Shown here: piece after piece, positions 9,933 through 20,979 of the stretch
Layout of the letters: every line of letters begins with the position of its first letter
Position numbering within the stretch: position 1 is the first letter of the stretch
NCBI GenBank assembly: GCA_030248195.1
Contig: JASAND010021180.1
Span: 1-64,000 of the forward strand
Direction: 5' to 3'
DNA: 64,000 bases
Source of the DNA: Trissonchulus latispiculum
Lineage: Eukaryota > Nematoda > Enoplea > Enoplida > Ironidae
Made by a program: the position numbers and the translations under genes
Notes under the pieces: generated by a model
The model's database searches: none
Told to the model about the DNA's origin: nothing
The model's input: the letters and a program-made list of their open reading frames with translations, nothing else

Positions 9933-11412
9933 CAGTGTTGGACGCGGGCCGAAATTTGCGGCCCGCACCCGCCCCGCAGCCCGCGCTCAGATTTTTGGCC
10001 CGCACAGGGCCGGCCCGCGGCCCGCATCAATAAGATTCGGCCCGCGGCGACCCGCAACTACATTTAGGTTATGCAAGCATCATAGCATTAAATAATTGCT
10101 ACTTTCATTGATTATTCGACGTTTTTTCCATAGAAACTGCCATATAAGCGCGATTGTTGTTTTCAAAAGCATTCATATAGTTGCAGTCGTGCGTTTTTCA
10201 AATTTTTATTGACTTCTAATGTAAAAATTTTGGCCTAGCAACTGTATTATTGTAACCCCCACTGCTCCTCAGCTATTTTTGAAACTTTGAAAATTTCGGT
10301 GAATTTTGGAATTGAAATCTACTCCTACTGGAAAACATTGCCCAAAACGAATTACAGTTACAGTTACACAGAGGATATGTCTTAAACTTTGCGGTAGCAT
10401 GTGCGATTTGACTGTAGTGCCTGCCTGTGGTGCGACCTGGGGATGATCTAGACTCGGTGGGGAAACTCCATGTGCGAGAAAAGACCCAAATTTCAAGATA
10501 AATTTTTTGTAGCAGCAAAAGGAAAATTCATGCAATTCTTAGCTCAGTAGAGCCTCCTGGTCAATTCGGTATAAATTTTACCTTTCTATTTTATCGGTAT
10601 AAATTTTCTCTTTCTATGTGTTGTCCAGGTCACCGAAATCAAGTATATAAAATTCAACCAAAGTTTCAATTTCGTCAAATGGCCAATTGTTGACTAAGAT
10701 GGGTCCGGGTTGGCTTTAAAGCCAATAAAACGTTTTCTATGTGATAGTATGCTTAAAGTGCAGAAATTAAGCAAATATAAAAATCTAAAATTTGCTATGT
10801 TTACGTGTTATGAACACACAAAATTCGCAATGGTCAAGTCAAAGGAGAAATCGGTGTTTAAAGACTGTCAGACTGTAATTTAACTGGTCTGTCTGAAAAG
10901 ATAGAAAATACCTTTGCTTGTTTTATGTCGCCAGTACAATGTTTCCTTGTAAGCAATGCTCGATCTCTTTCCAATTCTGAAATTTGAGATAACTACTTCG
11001 TTTGAAAACGCTCTAAAGGGACGACCAACCAACCAACGCTGATAAATTGATAACTATTAAAAAATAGGGTAACACGGACTAAGGTGGCAAGAGCAGACAA
11101 AGATCGTAAACATTTGTTTTCAATTTGAACAAATCGAGTCCACCAAGACCAAGCGCCGCTTATTAGCTGCAGAAAATGCTAAATGAGTAATATTTAAACT
11201 TATAAGGAAAAGAGAAGTGGGGAAAGGAAGACAAAATATATTTCAATGAGGAAAAGTTCCATTATAATGCTAGAATTCGTCAAAAATTCAAACTTTCTTA
11301 CCTTGTCTCACAAAAACTCGGCCCGCATCGGCCCGCGCGGGCCACTGCGGGTACTAATTTTCGGCCCGCCCCGCCCCGCCCCGCGGGTACCCGCGGCCCG
11401 CGCCCAACACTG
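9933..11412. mobile_element. hAT-like MITE with perfect 8-bp TSD (TTCTGAAC)
   Basis: TTCTGAAC flanks both sides (9925-9932 and 11413-11420). The TIR is CAGTGTTGGACGCGGGCC on the left and the complement of CAGTGTTGGGCGCGGGCC on the right. The subterminal DNA is a dense run of GGCCCGC-type motifs, with a ~1.2 kb AT-rich non-coding interior. Same general design as the element at 7409. Confidence 0.88.
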
Positions 11413-11431
11413 TTCTGAACACACATACTAC

Positions 11432-12030
11432 TTACGGTGATGATTCTTTTCGAGGTACTATTGTTAGCGCACGGCCCACATCAAGTTCAAATTTTATGAA
11501 ACTTTCAAAATTACTTCTTTTAGTGTTATAGCATTGAAAAGTGGGCGTCTCCGTTCTCGGCGGATATAGCAGATTTCTGACAACTGGCTAGCAACTGCAT
11601 ATATAGTTACAACTATACTCATTCGAAAGACCTCATTATGCCCTACAGTTTTGCCTTTTAAAGCAACTTTATAGCTTTTCTCGTGAGATTTAACCAACTT
11701 TCATATAACTCTCATAATCATTCAGTAATTACTAATAATCAATCATTAAGTGATTCAAATATTCCATCTCTTCTCGAGGTAAACACGCCGTAAAAATTAA
11801 ACTAAAGGTGTCTATTTGAAGGACACAAAAGCCAGCTATTCGAGGCGTGATCATTAGCCAACAGGTATTTCTGTGTCTATAATGATTGAAAATGTGGTTT
11901 TTGCAAAAAGGCGACCGATTTTTCTCTAGCGATTGGGCAGCATTTAATATGCACGCTGGAGGATTGCCCTTTAACAGGTGTGTTTTGCACAAAAACACCT
12001 CCGAGAACTTTGTTTTAGTTCCCCCGATTG
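11432..12030 (+). mobile_element. Degenerate TTAA-family element, copy B
   Basis: It starts with a decayed version of the family end (CTTACGGTGATGATTCTTTT). It then follows the 18175-19000 copy in order: the CATTCGAAAGA landmark near 11620, GCCTTTTAAAGCAA near 11655, and GACACAAAAGCCAGCT...GGCGTGATCATTAGCCAAC near 11820. The right end is not identifiable. Confidence 0.55.
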
Positions 12031-12460
12031 CTGCTTTCCAGCTAAAGTTGCTTTATAAAGTTGAGAAAAGTTTATGCATGCAAAATTACAATAAACAAGT
12101 CTGATTGGAAATTTTTTGACCCTCGCGCAAAATTTTTGTTGGCTGTATAGGCCGCGGTCGCATCAATTGCCCATGTATGTTCACAAAACAACAGGTCACA
12201 TAAATATAACTTGACTAAAACATCTCCACGGAATAAAATCAAAACAATCAAATGCCAAAGATTATTTCAAATACAAATTAGCTAATTTCAAAGTAAACAA
12301 ATGATTCAAACTTTAAACAAATTCACTAATTAACATTAAACACAAGAATAAAAATAAGAATGACATGACAACAAAATATAATAACATACAATGTCTAAAA
12401 ATAACAGTTCACATGGCGGGGATACGAAAACGGACGACCCGGTTCGTAGGTCAATAGTCT

Positions 12461-12825
12461 CTAGGGATTAGGGTAGTCATTAGTTGGGAATTTTCTAACT
12501 GGCACAACCGACAAGGGTGCCAGCACAGTGGTGAAAGAGCCATTTTCCACTAGGTACAATGGGAAATAAGCTATTGGTCCGTTGGTCGTGGATGAAGGTA
12601 TCATCTGTTTGGCGTTGTTAGGGCAGTGGTTGATTCCTGAAGTCGACGGTTGAATCGAACTGTAGGAAACCTACGATCTCTGCATCCAGTGTTTCCATTT
12701 CTCTGAAGCATAGAATTAGTTATTGTTAACTGTGGAACCTCAGCAAATTTGCTGTAGGGTGCAAAGTGGAAAATTGCAAGCAAACTTCGGGCCTTGTAAG
12801 CATTGGTCGGAGCATCGCGGTGTTC
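12461..12825 (-). pseudogene. Minus-strand coding remnant or exon pair, function unknown
   Basis: Reading the minus strand, an acceptor-like CGTTCTAACAG precedes 12825. It opens a frame of 74 codons (EHRDAPTNAYKARSLLAIFH at its start) to a stop at 12601-12603. An overlapping frame continues with protein-like composition (QMIPSSTTNGPIAYFPLYLV...) to a TAG at 12461-12463 and could start after a second acceptor-like TTTCCTACAG at 12660. Either one exon has taken a frameshift or two alternative exons overlap. I recognise no domain. A low-confidence coding call based on composition and splice-like borders. Confidence 0.3.
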
Positions 12826-12904
12826 CTGTTAGAACGAACACAGATTGTTGCTCAGCATACAACTTATGACGAGGTTCGGGAAATTTAGGTACTGAAAACA
12901 TTGG

Positions 12905-15033
12905 ATGATATGATGGTAACAAGGAGGAGGAAGAAAGATATAGAGGGGAGGAGAGGAGTAAGTAGTAGAGAAAGAGGTGAGGTATGAGGTGGAGAAGGAG
13001 GTAAGGGTAATGAGGATGGTATGGGTGGGTAATGTGTAATGGAGTATAGAAATAGGAAATTTTGGCGATGGAGAGTGGAGGATAGAATAGTACATTAGCA
13101 TTAGTGAATAGGTAGATTGAGTAAGATGTAAGTAACTAATTAGGAATATATAGAGAAGAGTAGGGAGGGTAGGAGGAGAAGAAAAAATGAAGAGAGAAAG
13201 AAATATAAGGAAGTAGGAAGAAGTGAAGGGATAAAGATATTAAATAAAGTAAAGGAGAATATGAGAAAAATATATATGATAATAATAATAATAAGATATA
13301 AAATAATTAAAAATAATAATTAATATAAATTAAAGATTAATTAAATTTGAGGAAATATTATTTAGGATAGAATTATGATAATTATTAAATATTTGGATTA
13401 ATAGTAGAAAATTAAATTATGTAAAAGAAGGGAGGAAAAGGAGAGGGAGAGAGGAGGAGAGAGAAAAGAAGGAAAGTGGAGGAAAAGAAAGAAAAAAAGG
13501 AAGAAAAAAAGAAAAAAGAAAAAGAAAAGAAGAAATAAGAAGGGAAAGGTAAGGAAGAAGAGAAAGAAAAGAAAAGAAGGAAAGGTAAAGTAAAGTAAGA
13601 AATTAAATAGGAATAGTAAATGAAGGAGGAAGAAAAGGGAAAGGTAAAATTAAAGAAAAGAGGAAAGGAAGGAGTATATATAAGGAGAAGAAATAAGAAA
13701 GAGAGAAAAAAAGAGAAGAAGGAATAAGGAGAGAGGGAGAAAGAAAAAAAGAAGAGAAAGGGAAAGAAAGAAGAGAAAAGAAAAAAAGAAGAGTAAAAAG
13801 GAGAAGAGAAGAAAGAGAGGAGGAAAGAGGGAGGAAAAGGGAAAAGTAAATACAAAAAGAGTAAAATGAAGAAAGGAGGAGAAAAGGGAAAGAAAGGAGG
13901 AAAGAAAAGGGGGAAGGGAAAGAAGAGAGAAAGGAGGAAGTAAAATAATAATAGAGAGAAAGGAAAAGGGAGAGAGAGGAAGGAAAGGAAGGAAAAAGAA
14001 AAGAAAAGAGAAAAGAAAGGAAGTAGTCAGAAGGGAAAAGGAAGGGGAGGGGGAGTAGAAAACAAAAGAAAAAGAGAAGAAGAAGGGGGTGACGAGGAAG
14101 TATTAGAATGTATGTTATTATATTTTGTGAGTATTATTTTATGGTAAGTAATAGGAATGTAAAGTGAATATGTATGAAATAGAATGATGAAATAATGGAT
14201 GAGTGATATGGGAGAGTAGAAGTATATAGGAGGGGAAAAAGGGAGGGAGGAAAGAAAAAAAGGGAGGGAAAAAAAAAGAGTAGAAGAGAAAAAATATAAA
14301 GAAAGGGAAAGAGAGGGGGAAAAAAAAAAGGAGGGGGAAAAAAGAAAGGGAAAGGGAATAAAGGAGAGAGAAAAAGGGGAAAAAAATAAATAAGAAAGAA
14401 AAGGGGGAGAAGGATAGGGGAAATAGAATAGTAATAGGGGAGAGAAGAGAGGAAAGAAATAAGAGATATAGAATAGAAGATAGAGAGTATAGAAAGTGGA
14501 AAAGAGAAAAGAAAAGTGAAAAGGAAAAGAGGGAAGAGGTGAGAGAAGGAATATAAGAGGAGAGGGAAAGAAGGGAGGAGAGATTAATGAAAAAAAAGAA
14601 GTAAGAAAGTATAAAAGAAGGGGGGGGAAAAGAGAAGAGAAAGAAGAGGGAGAAAGGGGGGGAGGGAAGAGAGGGGGGGGGAGTTGGAGAAAGGAAGAAA
14701 GGAATGAGAATAGATATAAGGAAGAAATAAGAAAAGAAAATAAAGAGGAAGGGGGGGGAGGAAGAAAAAAAGAGAGGGAAGGAATTAATAGAATAGGGGG
14801 GGGGAGAGGAAAGAAGAGAAAAAGAGGAGGGAGAAAGGAAAGAGGGAAAAAAAGAAGAAAGAAGAAGAAATAAGAAAAAAGAGAGAGGGGGAAAAGAAAA
14901 GAAATTAGATAAGAGAAGAAAAAAGAAAAGTGGAAAAAGGGGGAGGGGAGAAAGAGGAAGGGGGGGGGGGGTAGAAGGGAGGGGGGGGGCGGGGGGGGGG
15001 GGGGGGGGGGAGTGGGGGGGGGGGGGGGGGGGG
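12905..15033. repeat. 2.1 kb purine-rich, nearly C-free low-complexity tract ending in poly-G
   Basis: From ~12905 the + strand becomes A/G with few T and hardly any C. It sharpens to almost pure GA from ~13420, and ends in long G runs at ~14950-15033 before abruptly returning to ordinary sequence. The long minus-strand frames here (proline/serine/phenylalanine-only) are composition artefacts. It may be a genuine triplex-forming polypurine tract, or a consensus built from noisy reads over a simple repeat. Confidence 0.8.
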
Positions 15034-15138
15034 GAATTTACAAAGTTTGTACGCCGTAGTTTGAAACCATACACAGACTCTGTGTGACGGCAGCTAATAT
15101 ACTTTGCAATTCTGAGCTTGAGCTAACCGTAGATAGAG

Positions 15139-15324
15139 TTAAAGTTGTGTTTTAGCTGTGGTTAGAACGGTAGCTGTAACGGTGTAATCTTTCGCAGGCA
15201 TTGTGTCATTGCCTTCGGTGGTGTTAATTTCGATTTCGTCAATCGGACTCGTATACTGAACACTTAGTGAACCTTCATTCTCTTTGGTTTCTCTCTTGAT
15301 CGTGATGATTTCTGTGGCAGTGCA
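15139..15324 (-). CDS. Candidate terminal exon, Calx-beta-like strand pattern
   Basis: On the minus strand an acceptor-like AATTCTAG is followed by 61 codons and TAA. The peptide (CTATEIITIKRETKENEGSL... ...TMPAKDYTVTATVLTTAKTQL) has alternating beta-strand character. The 'x-I-x-R...G-S...V-x-Y...A-x-D-Y' order is reminiscent of Calx-beta repeats (adhesion or Na+/Ca2+ exchanger-type extracellular proteins). It is one exon only, with no neighbour found; the purine tract lies directly downstream. It could be chance, but the amino-acid composition is protein-like. Confidence 0.3.
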   Translation of the reverse strand, partial: CTATEIITIKRETKENEGSLSVQYTSPIDEIEINTTEGNDTMPAKDYTVTATVLTTAKTQL

Positions 15325-15460
15325 CTAGAATTCATGTACCATTACCTTGTCCTCATTTTCATTGTGAATTTTACCTGTTCCCTGTAGATTCGTTCCTACC
15401 TGTACAGATTGTACAGTAATTCCTAATTTAGGAATTTCATTACTTTACTGAGTTAAGCAC

Positions 15461-16199
15461 TGTTCACGATGGAGTGCTTTGTACTTTGTGCTTTCTCGGT
15501 TCATGATCGCTTGAAAAGCACAATTTCCCGGTTCATGATGAATTTCTGTGCTTTGTGCTTTTGTGCTTTTGGTGTGCTTTGGAAATGTTTGGCAATGTCA
15601 AACATTTTGAGTTGTGCTTTCAGGGTTTTCCAATCCAAACAAGCTTTGCGCTATGCTGATTGGTAGAAAACTGAAACTGGACGTCACATAAGCACTACAG
15701 TACTACAGCACTACTACAGCACTACAGCACTCCCAATGCTGAAATAAAACTTTTTTGGACAAAAATAATTTAATTTTTGAGAGCATACTATTAAATACTT
15801 AAAAGTATTTAATAATTATCATAAATTAGCTATCCTAAATAAATAAAGATTTCCTGCAAAAATTTAATTAATCATGTTAATTTATATTAATTATTATTTT
15901 TAATTATTGTTAATGATCGTTATTATTATTGAGTTAAATCATATATATTGTTTGAAACGTCAATAAATTCGTCCTGTTAACGTTTATTTAAAATATCAAA
16001 ATTTTAAATACCCTTCGAACTTGCTTCCGTGAACTGTGCCTATGATATTGTGCTTTCTCATCATGAATCATTAGTTTTCTGTCTCCTGGGCACAAAGTAC
16101 AAAATACTGCCTCCTGAACACAAAGCACAAGGCACAAAGCGCAGGAAACGACAGCACAAAACACAGGAGACAAAGCACAAAACACTTCATCGTGAACCG
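15461..16199. mobile_element. TIR element rich in GTGCTTT motifs
   Basis: The left end TGTTCACGATGGAGTGCTTT and the right end (complement of GGTTCACGATGAAGTGTTTT) are inverted. GTGCTTTGT and GGTTCATGAT motifs recur just inside both ends (e.g. 15508, 15531, 16050-16160). The AT-rich middle is non-coding. No clear target duplication was found. Probably a non-autonomous DNA element. Confidence 0.55.
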
Positions 16200-16249
16200 G
16201 ACTTTAGATTCAGCCAAAGACTGAGATCTGTCCTGCAGCTGTCGAACAT

Positions 16250-18160
16250 GCAGACAATTTTTTCTGGCATGGCGATAGCTCTGATGGCTTCTTCATTTGG
16301 TACTCAGTAGTGGTGAACTTCCTGTTGCACCTACCCAAGGCGGGCTCAAAACCAGACCAGAGATCGATCAACAGGCGAGTCCCGCGGGGATTCAGATGTA
16401 GAGAGTCTTCGTAGAGTGGAGGTCAAGGTTAAGCTGGCGTCGCTGAGGCAAATTCAGACGACCTGCTTCATTATCCCTCTCCTGACGAAAGAAAGAGTCC
16501 TCCGGGCCCGCCATGTACTGGAAACGAGCAGCAGGACAACTTTCCTGAAGGAAGTGTTCAAATTCCGGGTAAAGTTTTGCAGGATGTACGAACTTTTCCT
16601 GTGGAATGAGAGATGACACAAAGACCTCTGAAACCACACACCTTAAACATTTCCGCAGTTGTTGAAAGCTGTTTTCCCAGTCGCGGCGGCTTCCCAGAAT
16701 GTCCAAAGTTGCAAGATTTACTGTGATGAATTCAGAGTCATCTAAATTGACATTCCAGTCACGCACCAACATGGCTGCGTCGGCCATTTTAATTCCGCCT
16801 CTGATTGGCAAATCTGAACTTTCAAACCAACCAAGATGTTTCATCAAAGAACTTGAGATTATCAAGTCGGCTCTGTTGGGATGAGGAAGTATCATTCGTT
16901 AGCATAGATCTGCCAAAGAGTAAGGACACTCAAAGTGCACATCTGGATGTCGAATGAGATGGAAAAACGGCTGGAACACGTCTCCGTGGTGGTTCACACC
17001 AAGCCAGGAACCAGGGCGTAAAGCCATGTTAGCATGAACAGAGGCTCCTGTTTGTCAAAATAGATCTCTGCTGCAGGCAGCGAATATGGTATTTGGAGCA
17101 CAGCTATCGGGATATTCTCGAAAAGCTGCACACTGTGAATCTAGAAGGAAAAGAGCGGACAAGCGAATCATATCCCGGACCATGGCCCAGGCGTCATGTT
17201 GAAAGATCAGATACAGTTACGTATTAACCATTATTGCCTTGCGAAGGGCTGATATGGAGCAATACAGATGAGCACGGGCCCGATTTTTTCGGCCTGGCCC
17301 GGCCCGGCCTGCTACAAAATTTGCTCGGCCCGGCACGGCCCGGCACGCTGGCCAAATTTTTCTGCACGGCCCGGCCCGGCCCGTTCCAAAATTCGGCCCG
17401 GCCCGGCCCGCCAAAAGAAAAATTCCAAAATTTTACTAACAATATTATTTCAAAGGTTTCAATGCAAGATGAAGAGGCTAAATTATGCTACGAAATATTA
17501 AATTTTGTCATAAAATAACAAGAATCAGTAAATGTGTAGCTAATTTTAGTGATTTTATAACATTTTCTAGTGTTGATCCGGCCCGCTCCGGCTCCGCAAC
17601 TAAAAAATTTCTCGGCCCGGCCCGCTAGCCAATTGAGGTCGGCCCGGCCCGGCCCGACCCCAGGGCTGGGCCAGGTCGACGGGCCGAAATGCTCATCTCT
17701 ATGGAACAACTCATCTGCAAAGTGGCTGAAACCAAATTGCTGCAATTGGATAAAGGTTATCAACTGCTGATGGCATCAAAATTTCAGATCTGTGCCCGGA
17801 ATCGTTATTTCCGTTTGGTAGTAGATGGATAACGGGCACTGGTGGTCCGTGATGTTCACATAAGGTGGATCTTGATGGTTCGGTCCATTTCCAACTTTCT
17901 GCGAGCGGTCAGAAGAGGTAGCCATGTCGGATCGATGGGAGGCTTGAGCATGAGATGAGTCTGTCTATAGGTTCGTCGTCTATATAGCCTATAAGGTCGA
18001 GCGCCCGAATCTGGTCGGCTGGAGCGAGTTGTCTTGGCGCCGGGAATTTTTGGCGTTGCACCTTCCGACGATCACTAAATTCGCTGTCGCTGGAACCAGG
18101 CGATCCTCGGTCTCCACGTCTGGAATGCATCACCTGAAACCACAAAGGAAACATATAAAA
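16250..18160 (-). pseudogene. Decayed gene with an SGNH-hydrolase-like domain
   Basis: The minus strand carries a protein-like sequence broken into several frames. Near 18160-17910 lies a Ser/Arg-rich start (MHSRRGDRGSPGSSDSEF) just after an acceptor-like GTGGTTTCAG. Pieces follow at ~17930-17700, 17230-16920 and, best preserved, 16895-16392. That last piece has the SGNH order: DLIISSSLMKHL (where GDS would be), a GGIKMADA stretch, ITVNLATLD (where GTND would be), then after a frameshift DSLHLNPRGTRLL, whose D-x-x-H matches the catalytic block. The Ser and Asn blocks are not canonical, several stops and shifts interrupt it, and a MITE sits at 17262-17700. Similar domains occur in some animal retroelement ORFs and orphan families; I cannot tell which this was. 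Confidence 0.5.
17262..17700. mobile_element. hAT-like MITE inside the SGNH-like pseudogene
   Basis: The flanks ATGGAGCA (17254-17261) and ATGGAACA (17701-17708) match at 7 of 8 positions. The ends CAGATGAGCA and TGCTCATCTCT are inverted. GGCCCGGCC-type runs fill both subterminal zones around an AT-rich core. The coding remnant of the host sequence resumes on either side, which dates the insertion after the gene. Confidence 0.75.
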
Positions 18161-18174
18161 TACATGTCGAGATC

Positions 18175-19888
18175 TTAAGGTGGTGATTCCCTTTGGCCCA
18201 TAAAGTTTGCACCATTATTACTCATTCATTACTTGGAGTTAAGAAGCCATTTTTATATCAAAATGTAGCTTGACATTGTCTCTTTTTAATGCATGCCACG
18301 AAACTAATGTTGCTTTTCTAAAATATTTTTAGCACATTTTAGAAGCAGTATAATTTTCCAGAATTTTTGCAGACTCAAGTAAATTTTTTCGCGAGTCATC
18401 GGCTATATCATTCGATACATCCATCAAATAGCTGGGGACGATTTTTTATTTATTGTGAAATCGCTCTTCGTTATAGAGAAATAAGCTGAAATGTGTGCGT
18501 AACCTGTATTTTGCCTACTTTTTCCAAATTTGTCAAGCGATTACTTCAGCTAGAATTTGATGAAACTTTCCGAAATAAGTTCTTTCAGCGTTCTAACACC
18601 CTCCGCACAATCCCGATTCAGAAATTCGAGATTCCCGCTCAGAGTGGGTTTTCTCAATTTCTGAACGTTTGGCAGCAGCAATATATTTATGGCTATATTC
18701 ATTCGAAAGATCTCACTGAGCTTCACATTTTTGCTTTTTAAAGCAAGTTTCTAGCTTTTCTCTACCGTGGGATATAGCCGATTTTCATGTTTTGGCGTCG
18801 AAAACTTGTCATTTTTGCAGAAGTCAAATAATCCAACATATCTTGAACTACGCAAACCGTAAAATCAAACTAAAGCCATCGATCTGAAGGTCTCACAGGG
18901 ACAAATTCATCGACGCGTGATCGTCTTCCAACTGCTATCCAGTAGGCTGCTATCATAAAAAATGTAGTTTTGGACCAGACCAGTCTCGTATTTTTAGGCC
19001 AAAAGATAAGAAAGTTTAGGTTATTGGCCTTAGGCTCCCAGTAGGTAGAGAAGACACGGGATTGGTTGCTATGGCTGGAAACAGGACACGAAAATGTACA
19101 TTTTTGCTTTTGCAACCTTTGAGCTAGCTCCAGTGGTTAAGTCAGTATAAGCAAAAAACTGTTTCTTGGGTCAAAAAATGGCCATTTTCGAGGAAATCAG
19201 TTTTTTCAAAATTACTGCCACAAGTTAAGGACAAAGGTGGCTTATTTATAGTCAATCGATACAGCGTCTAAGTGCACATTTTATGAATGCCTATTAGCCA
19301 ACTTTATTGCTTTAAGCTAGAGATTTGGCCCAAAAACTATTTTGGCAAAACTGCGATTATTTTGTTTCGAACATCGATTTCTCAAAAACTGCTCGACGGA
19401 TTCCGGAGATTTTTGGCAGAATTGAAATTCATACTTCTGCGGAGGAAATTCGTACTTCTTGGTTTGGGCTAAAACAACTCCAGTTGCGAGAAAACTGAAT
19501 ACAAAGTTGCGAAATTTCGTGTCGCCGCACATTTGCCGGATGTTCTGGAGTATCGAGGCTTGTTGAGCCAAATCCAAAAACGTCCCTCGGCCCATATGTC
19601 TTCTGTATGGTAGCGCAAGAAAAAATTTTGGCAGTCTCTTCAGTTTTGAGAAATTGATGTTCAAAAATGTTTGGTCTATATTCATCCTGTTAGATGTCAG
19701 CAAGTCTGCAAATTTCTGCCACTTTTTTGCTAAATTTGCTAGGTTCGTAAGCTCATGAGAATGTACAGATAATAAGCTTTAAAACGATGTATAAAACCAC
19801 AATCTTCTTAACTCCTAAAATTGCGAAAGTTATAGCGTTTCAAAAAATCACCATAAAAGCACTGCACAAAAGGATACCACCACCTTAA
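18175..19888 (+). mobile_element. TTAA-bounded TIR element, full-length copy C
   Basis: The left end is TTAA then GGTGGTGATTCCCTTTGG; the right end is ACAAAAGGATACCACCACC then TTAA (19885-19888). It is 1.7 kb, without a convincing ORF. TTAA target specificity and short TIRs fit a piggyBac-type non-autonomous element, by inference from the ends only. Confidence 0.7.
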
Positions 19889-20101
19889 GGTGGTGATTCC
19901 TTTTGGGCACATATTGTTATTTGGCGGCGTAAATCAAGATGAAATTTGATAAAACTTTTCGAAGTAAGTTCTTTTAGCGTTCTAACACCCTCCGCGCAAT
20001 CCCGATTCAAAAATTCGAGATTTCCGGTCAGAATGGTTTTTCCCAATTTCTGAACGTTTGGCAGCAGCAATACATTTATGACTATATTCATTCGAAAGAT
20101 C
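19885..20101 (+). mobile_element. TTAA-family element, copy D (5' fragment)
   Basis: It begins with the same TTAA that ends copy C, then GGTGGTGATTCCTTTTGGGC, and follows copy C closely through ATTCATTCGAAAGATC. There it is cut by the left LTR of the 20 kb retrotransposon. The missing remainder does not reappear after the right LTR. Confidence 0.75.
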
Positions 20102-20979
20102 TGGCCCAGAGACTGGATAAATGGCGACCAAAACCCTTTACTGGGGTGCTGTGCGCTTATAGACTGGATACGCAACCCGGACTGGAGATAAATTTCCAGG
20201 CCGACCTCGACAAGCCTCGCCAATTAGGAACACCAATTAAATCGTGAAACTTAACTCACTCCCACTACGTTACCCCAAACCTAGACCTTAAGTCCCTACT
20301 TACCGAACTAATAAAACTAAACCTAGCTAAAAACAATAGGCCAAGTGGCCGTGATTACAATATTTAATATAAAGACTGGGGGGGGGGGTATACAATAAAT
20401 TTTTGGACAAAAGACTTACACTTACAGATTATGATCCAATGGCAGGAAATACAGAAATCAGCATAAAATAAAATATATGGAATATAAAATATACAGAGCC
20501 CCGATAGCAAATTATTTGGGTGTCCCCCACCCAGCCTATCACCAGATTGAGTGGTCTTTACTAGTCTAACCCGACGTTCAAGACACTAGGGGACCCCAAA
20601 ATTTCGGTAAAATAAGACGTAAATAGCATAAATTTGAGCCAGAGAAAGACTGCAAAACCGACCACTCGAGACAAGCGCAAACCAAGACTGACTGGGCTTT
20701 TAAACGTAATCAAAGAATATGCAATCACGCGATCACACGTGACTTGCCCAGCCAATCAAATTTTAGATAGACTTTTGAGAGAATTTCGAAACCAAAATGA
20801 CAAATTGCTGATCTATCTTTGCAAAAAGACATACAATTATAACATTTCAAACACAAATTATGGGCTATCGGGGCAATTTTCACAAAAACTAGATACATAA
20901 GTTCGGACTAATTTTGGATGGAGAATCTTTTTAAATAATAATAAAATATGACAGTAGGGCATCACCGCCCTACTGTACA
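20102..20979 (-). repeat. 3' LTR (878 bp)
   Basis: It matches 39369-40262 along its length, with small indels and substitutions (by eye roughly one per 20 bases in the promoter-proximal half). It contains a G homopolymer near 20380 and a 10-bp perfect inverted repeat (20951-20960 / 20967-20976) at the coding-sense 5' tip. Confidence 0.92.
20951..20976. promoter_or_regulatory. Hairpin at LTR tip
   Basis: The stem ACAGTAGGGC / GCCCTACTGT has a 6-nt loop and is conserved exactly in the other LTR. At the extreme LTR end it may be an integrase-recognition or RNA-structure element (inference). Confidence 0.5.

Larger units (their letters stand above)
7370..12175. mobile_element. Possible 4.8 kb TIR-bounded composite with nested elements
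   Basis: CATGGGCAATT at 7370-7380 is matched by its complement at 12165-12175. A second block, GCCTATACA at 7391-7399, is matched by TGTATAGGC at 12144-12152 at similar spacing. This suggests the ends of an older transposon now filled by younger insertions (7409-8459, the 8500-8985 minisatellite, 9933-11412, and 11432-~12030). There is no coding remnant of a transposase and no clear target duplication, so the call is tentative. Confidence 0.35.

Noticed and set aside
13412..15074. Long minus-strand frames of 147 and 311 codons rich in Pro, Ser, Phe and Leu
   Set aside because: They are the complement of the GA/G tract; the composition alone keeps them open and they have no domain or start context.
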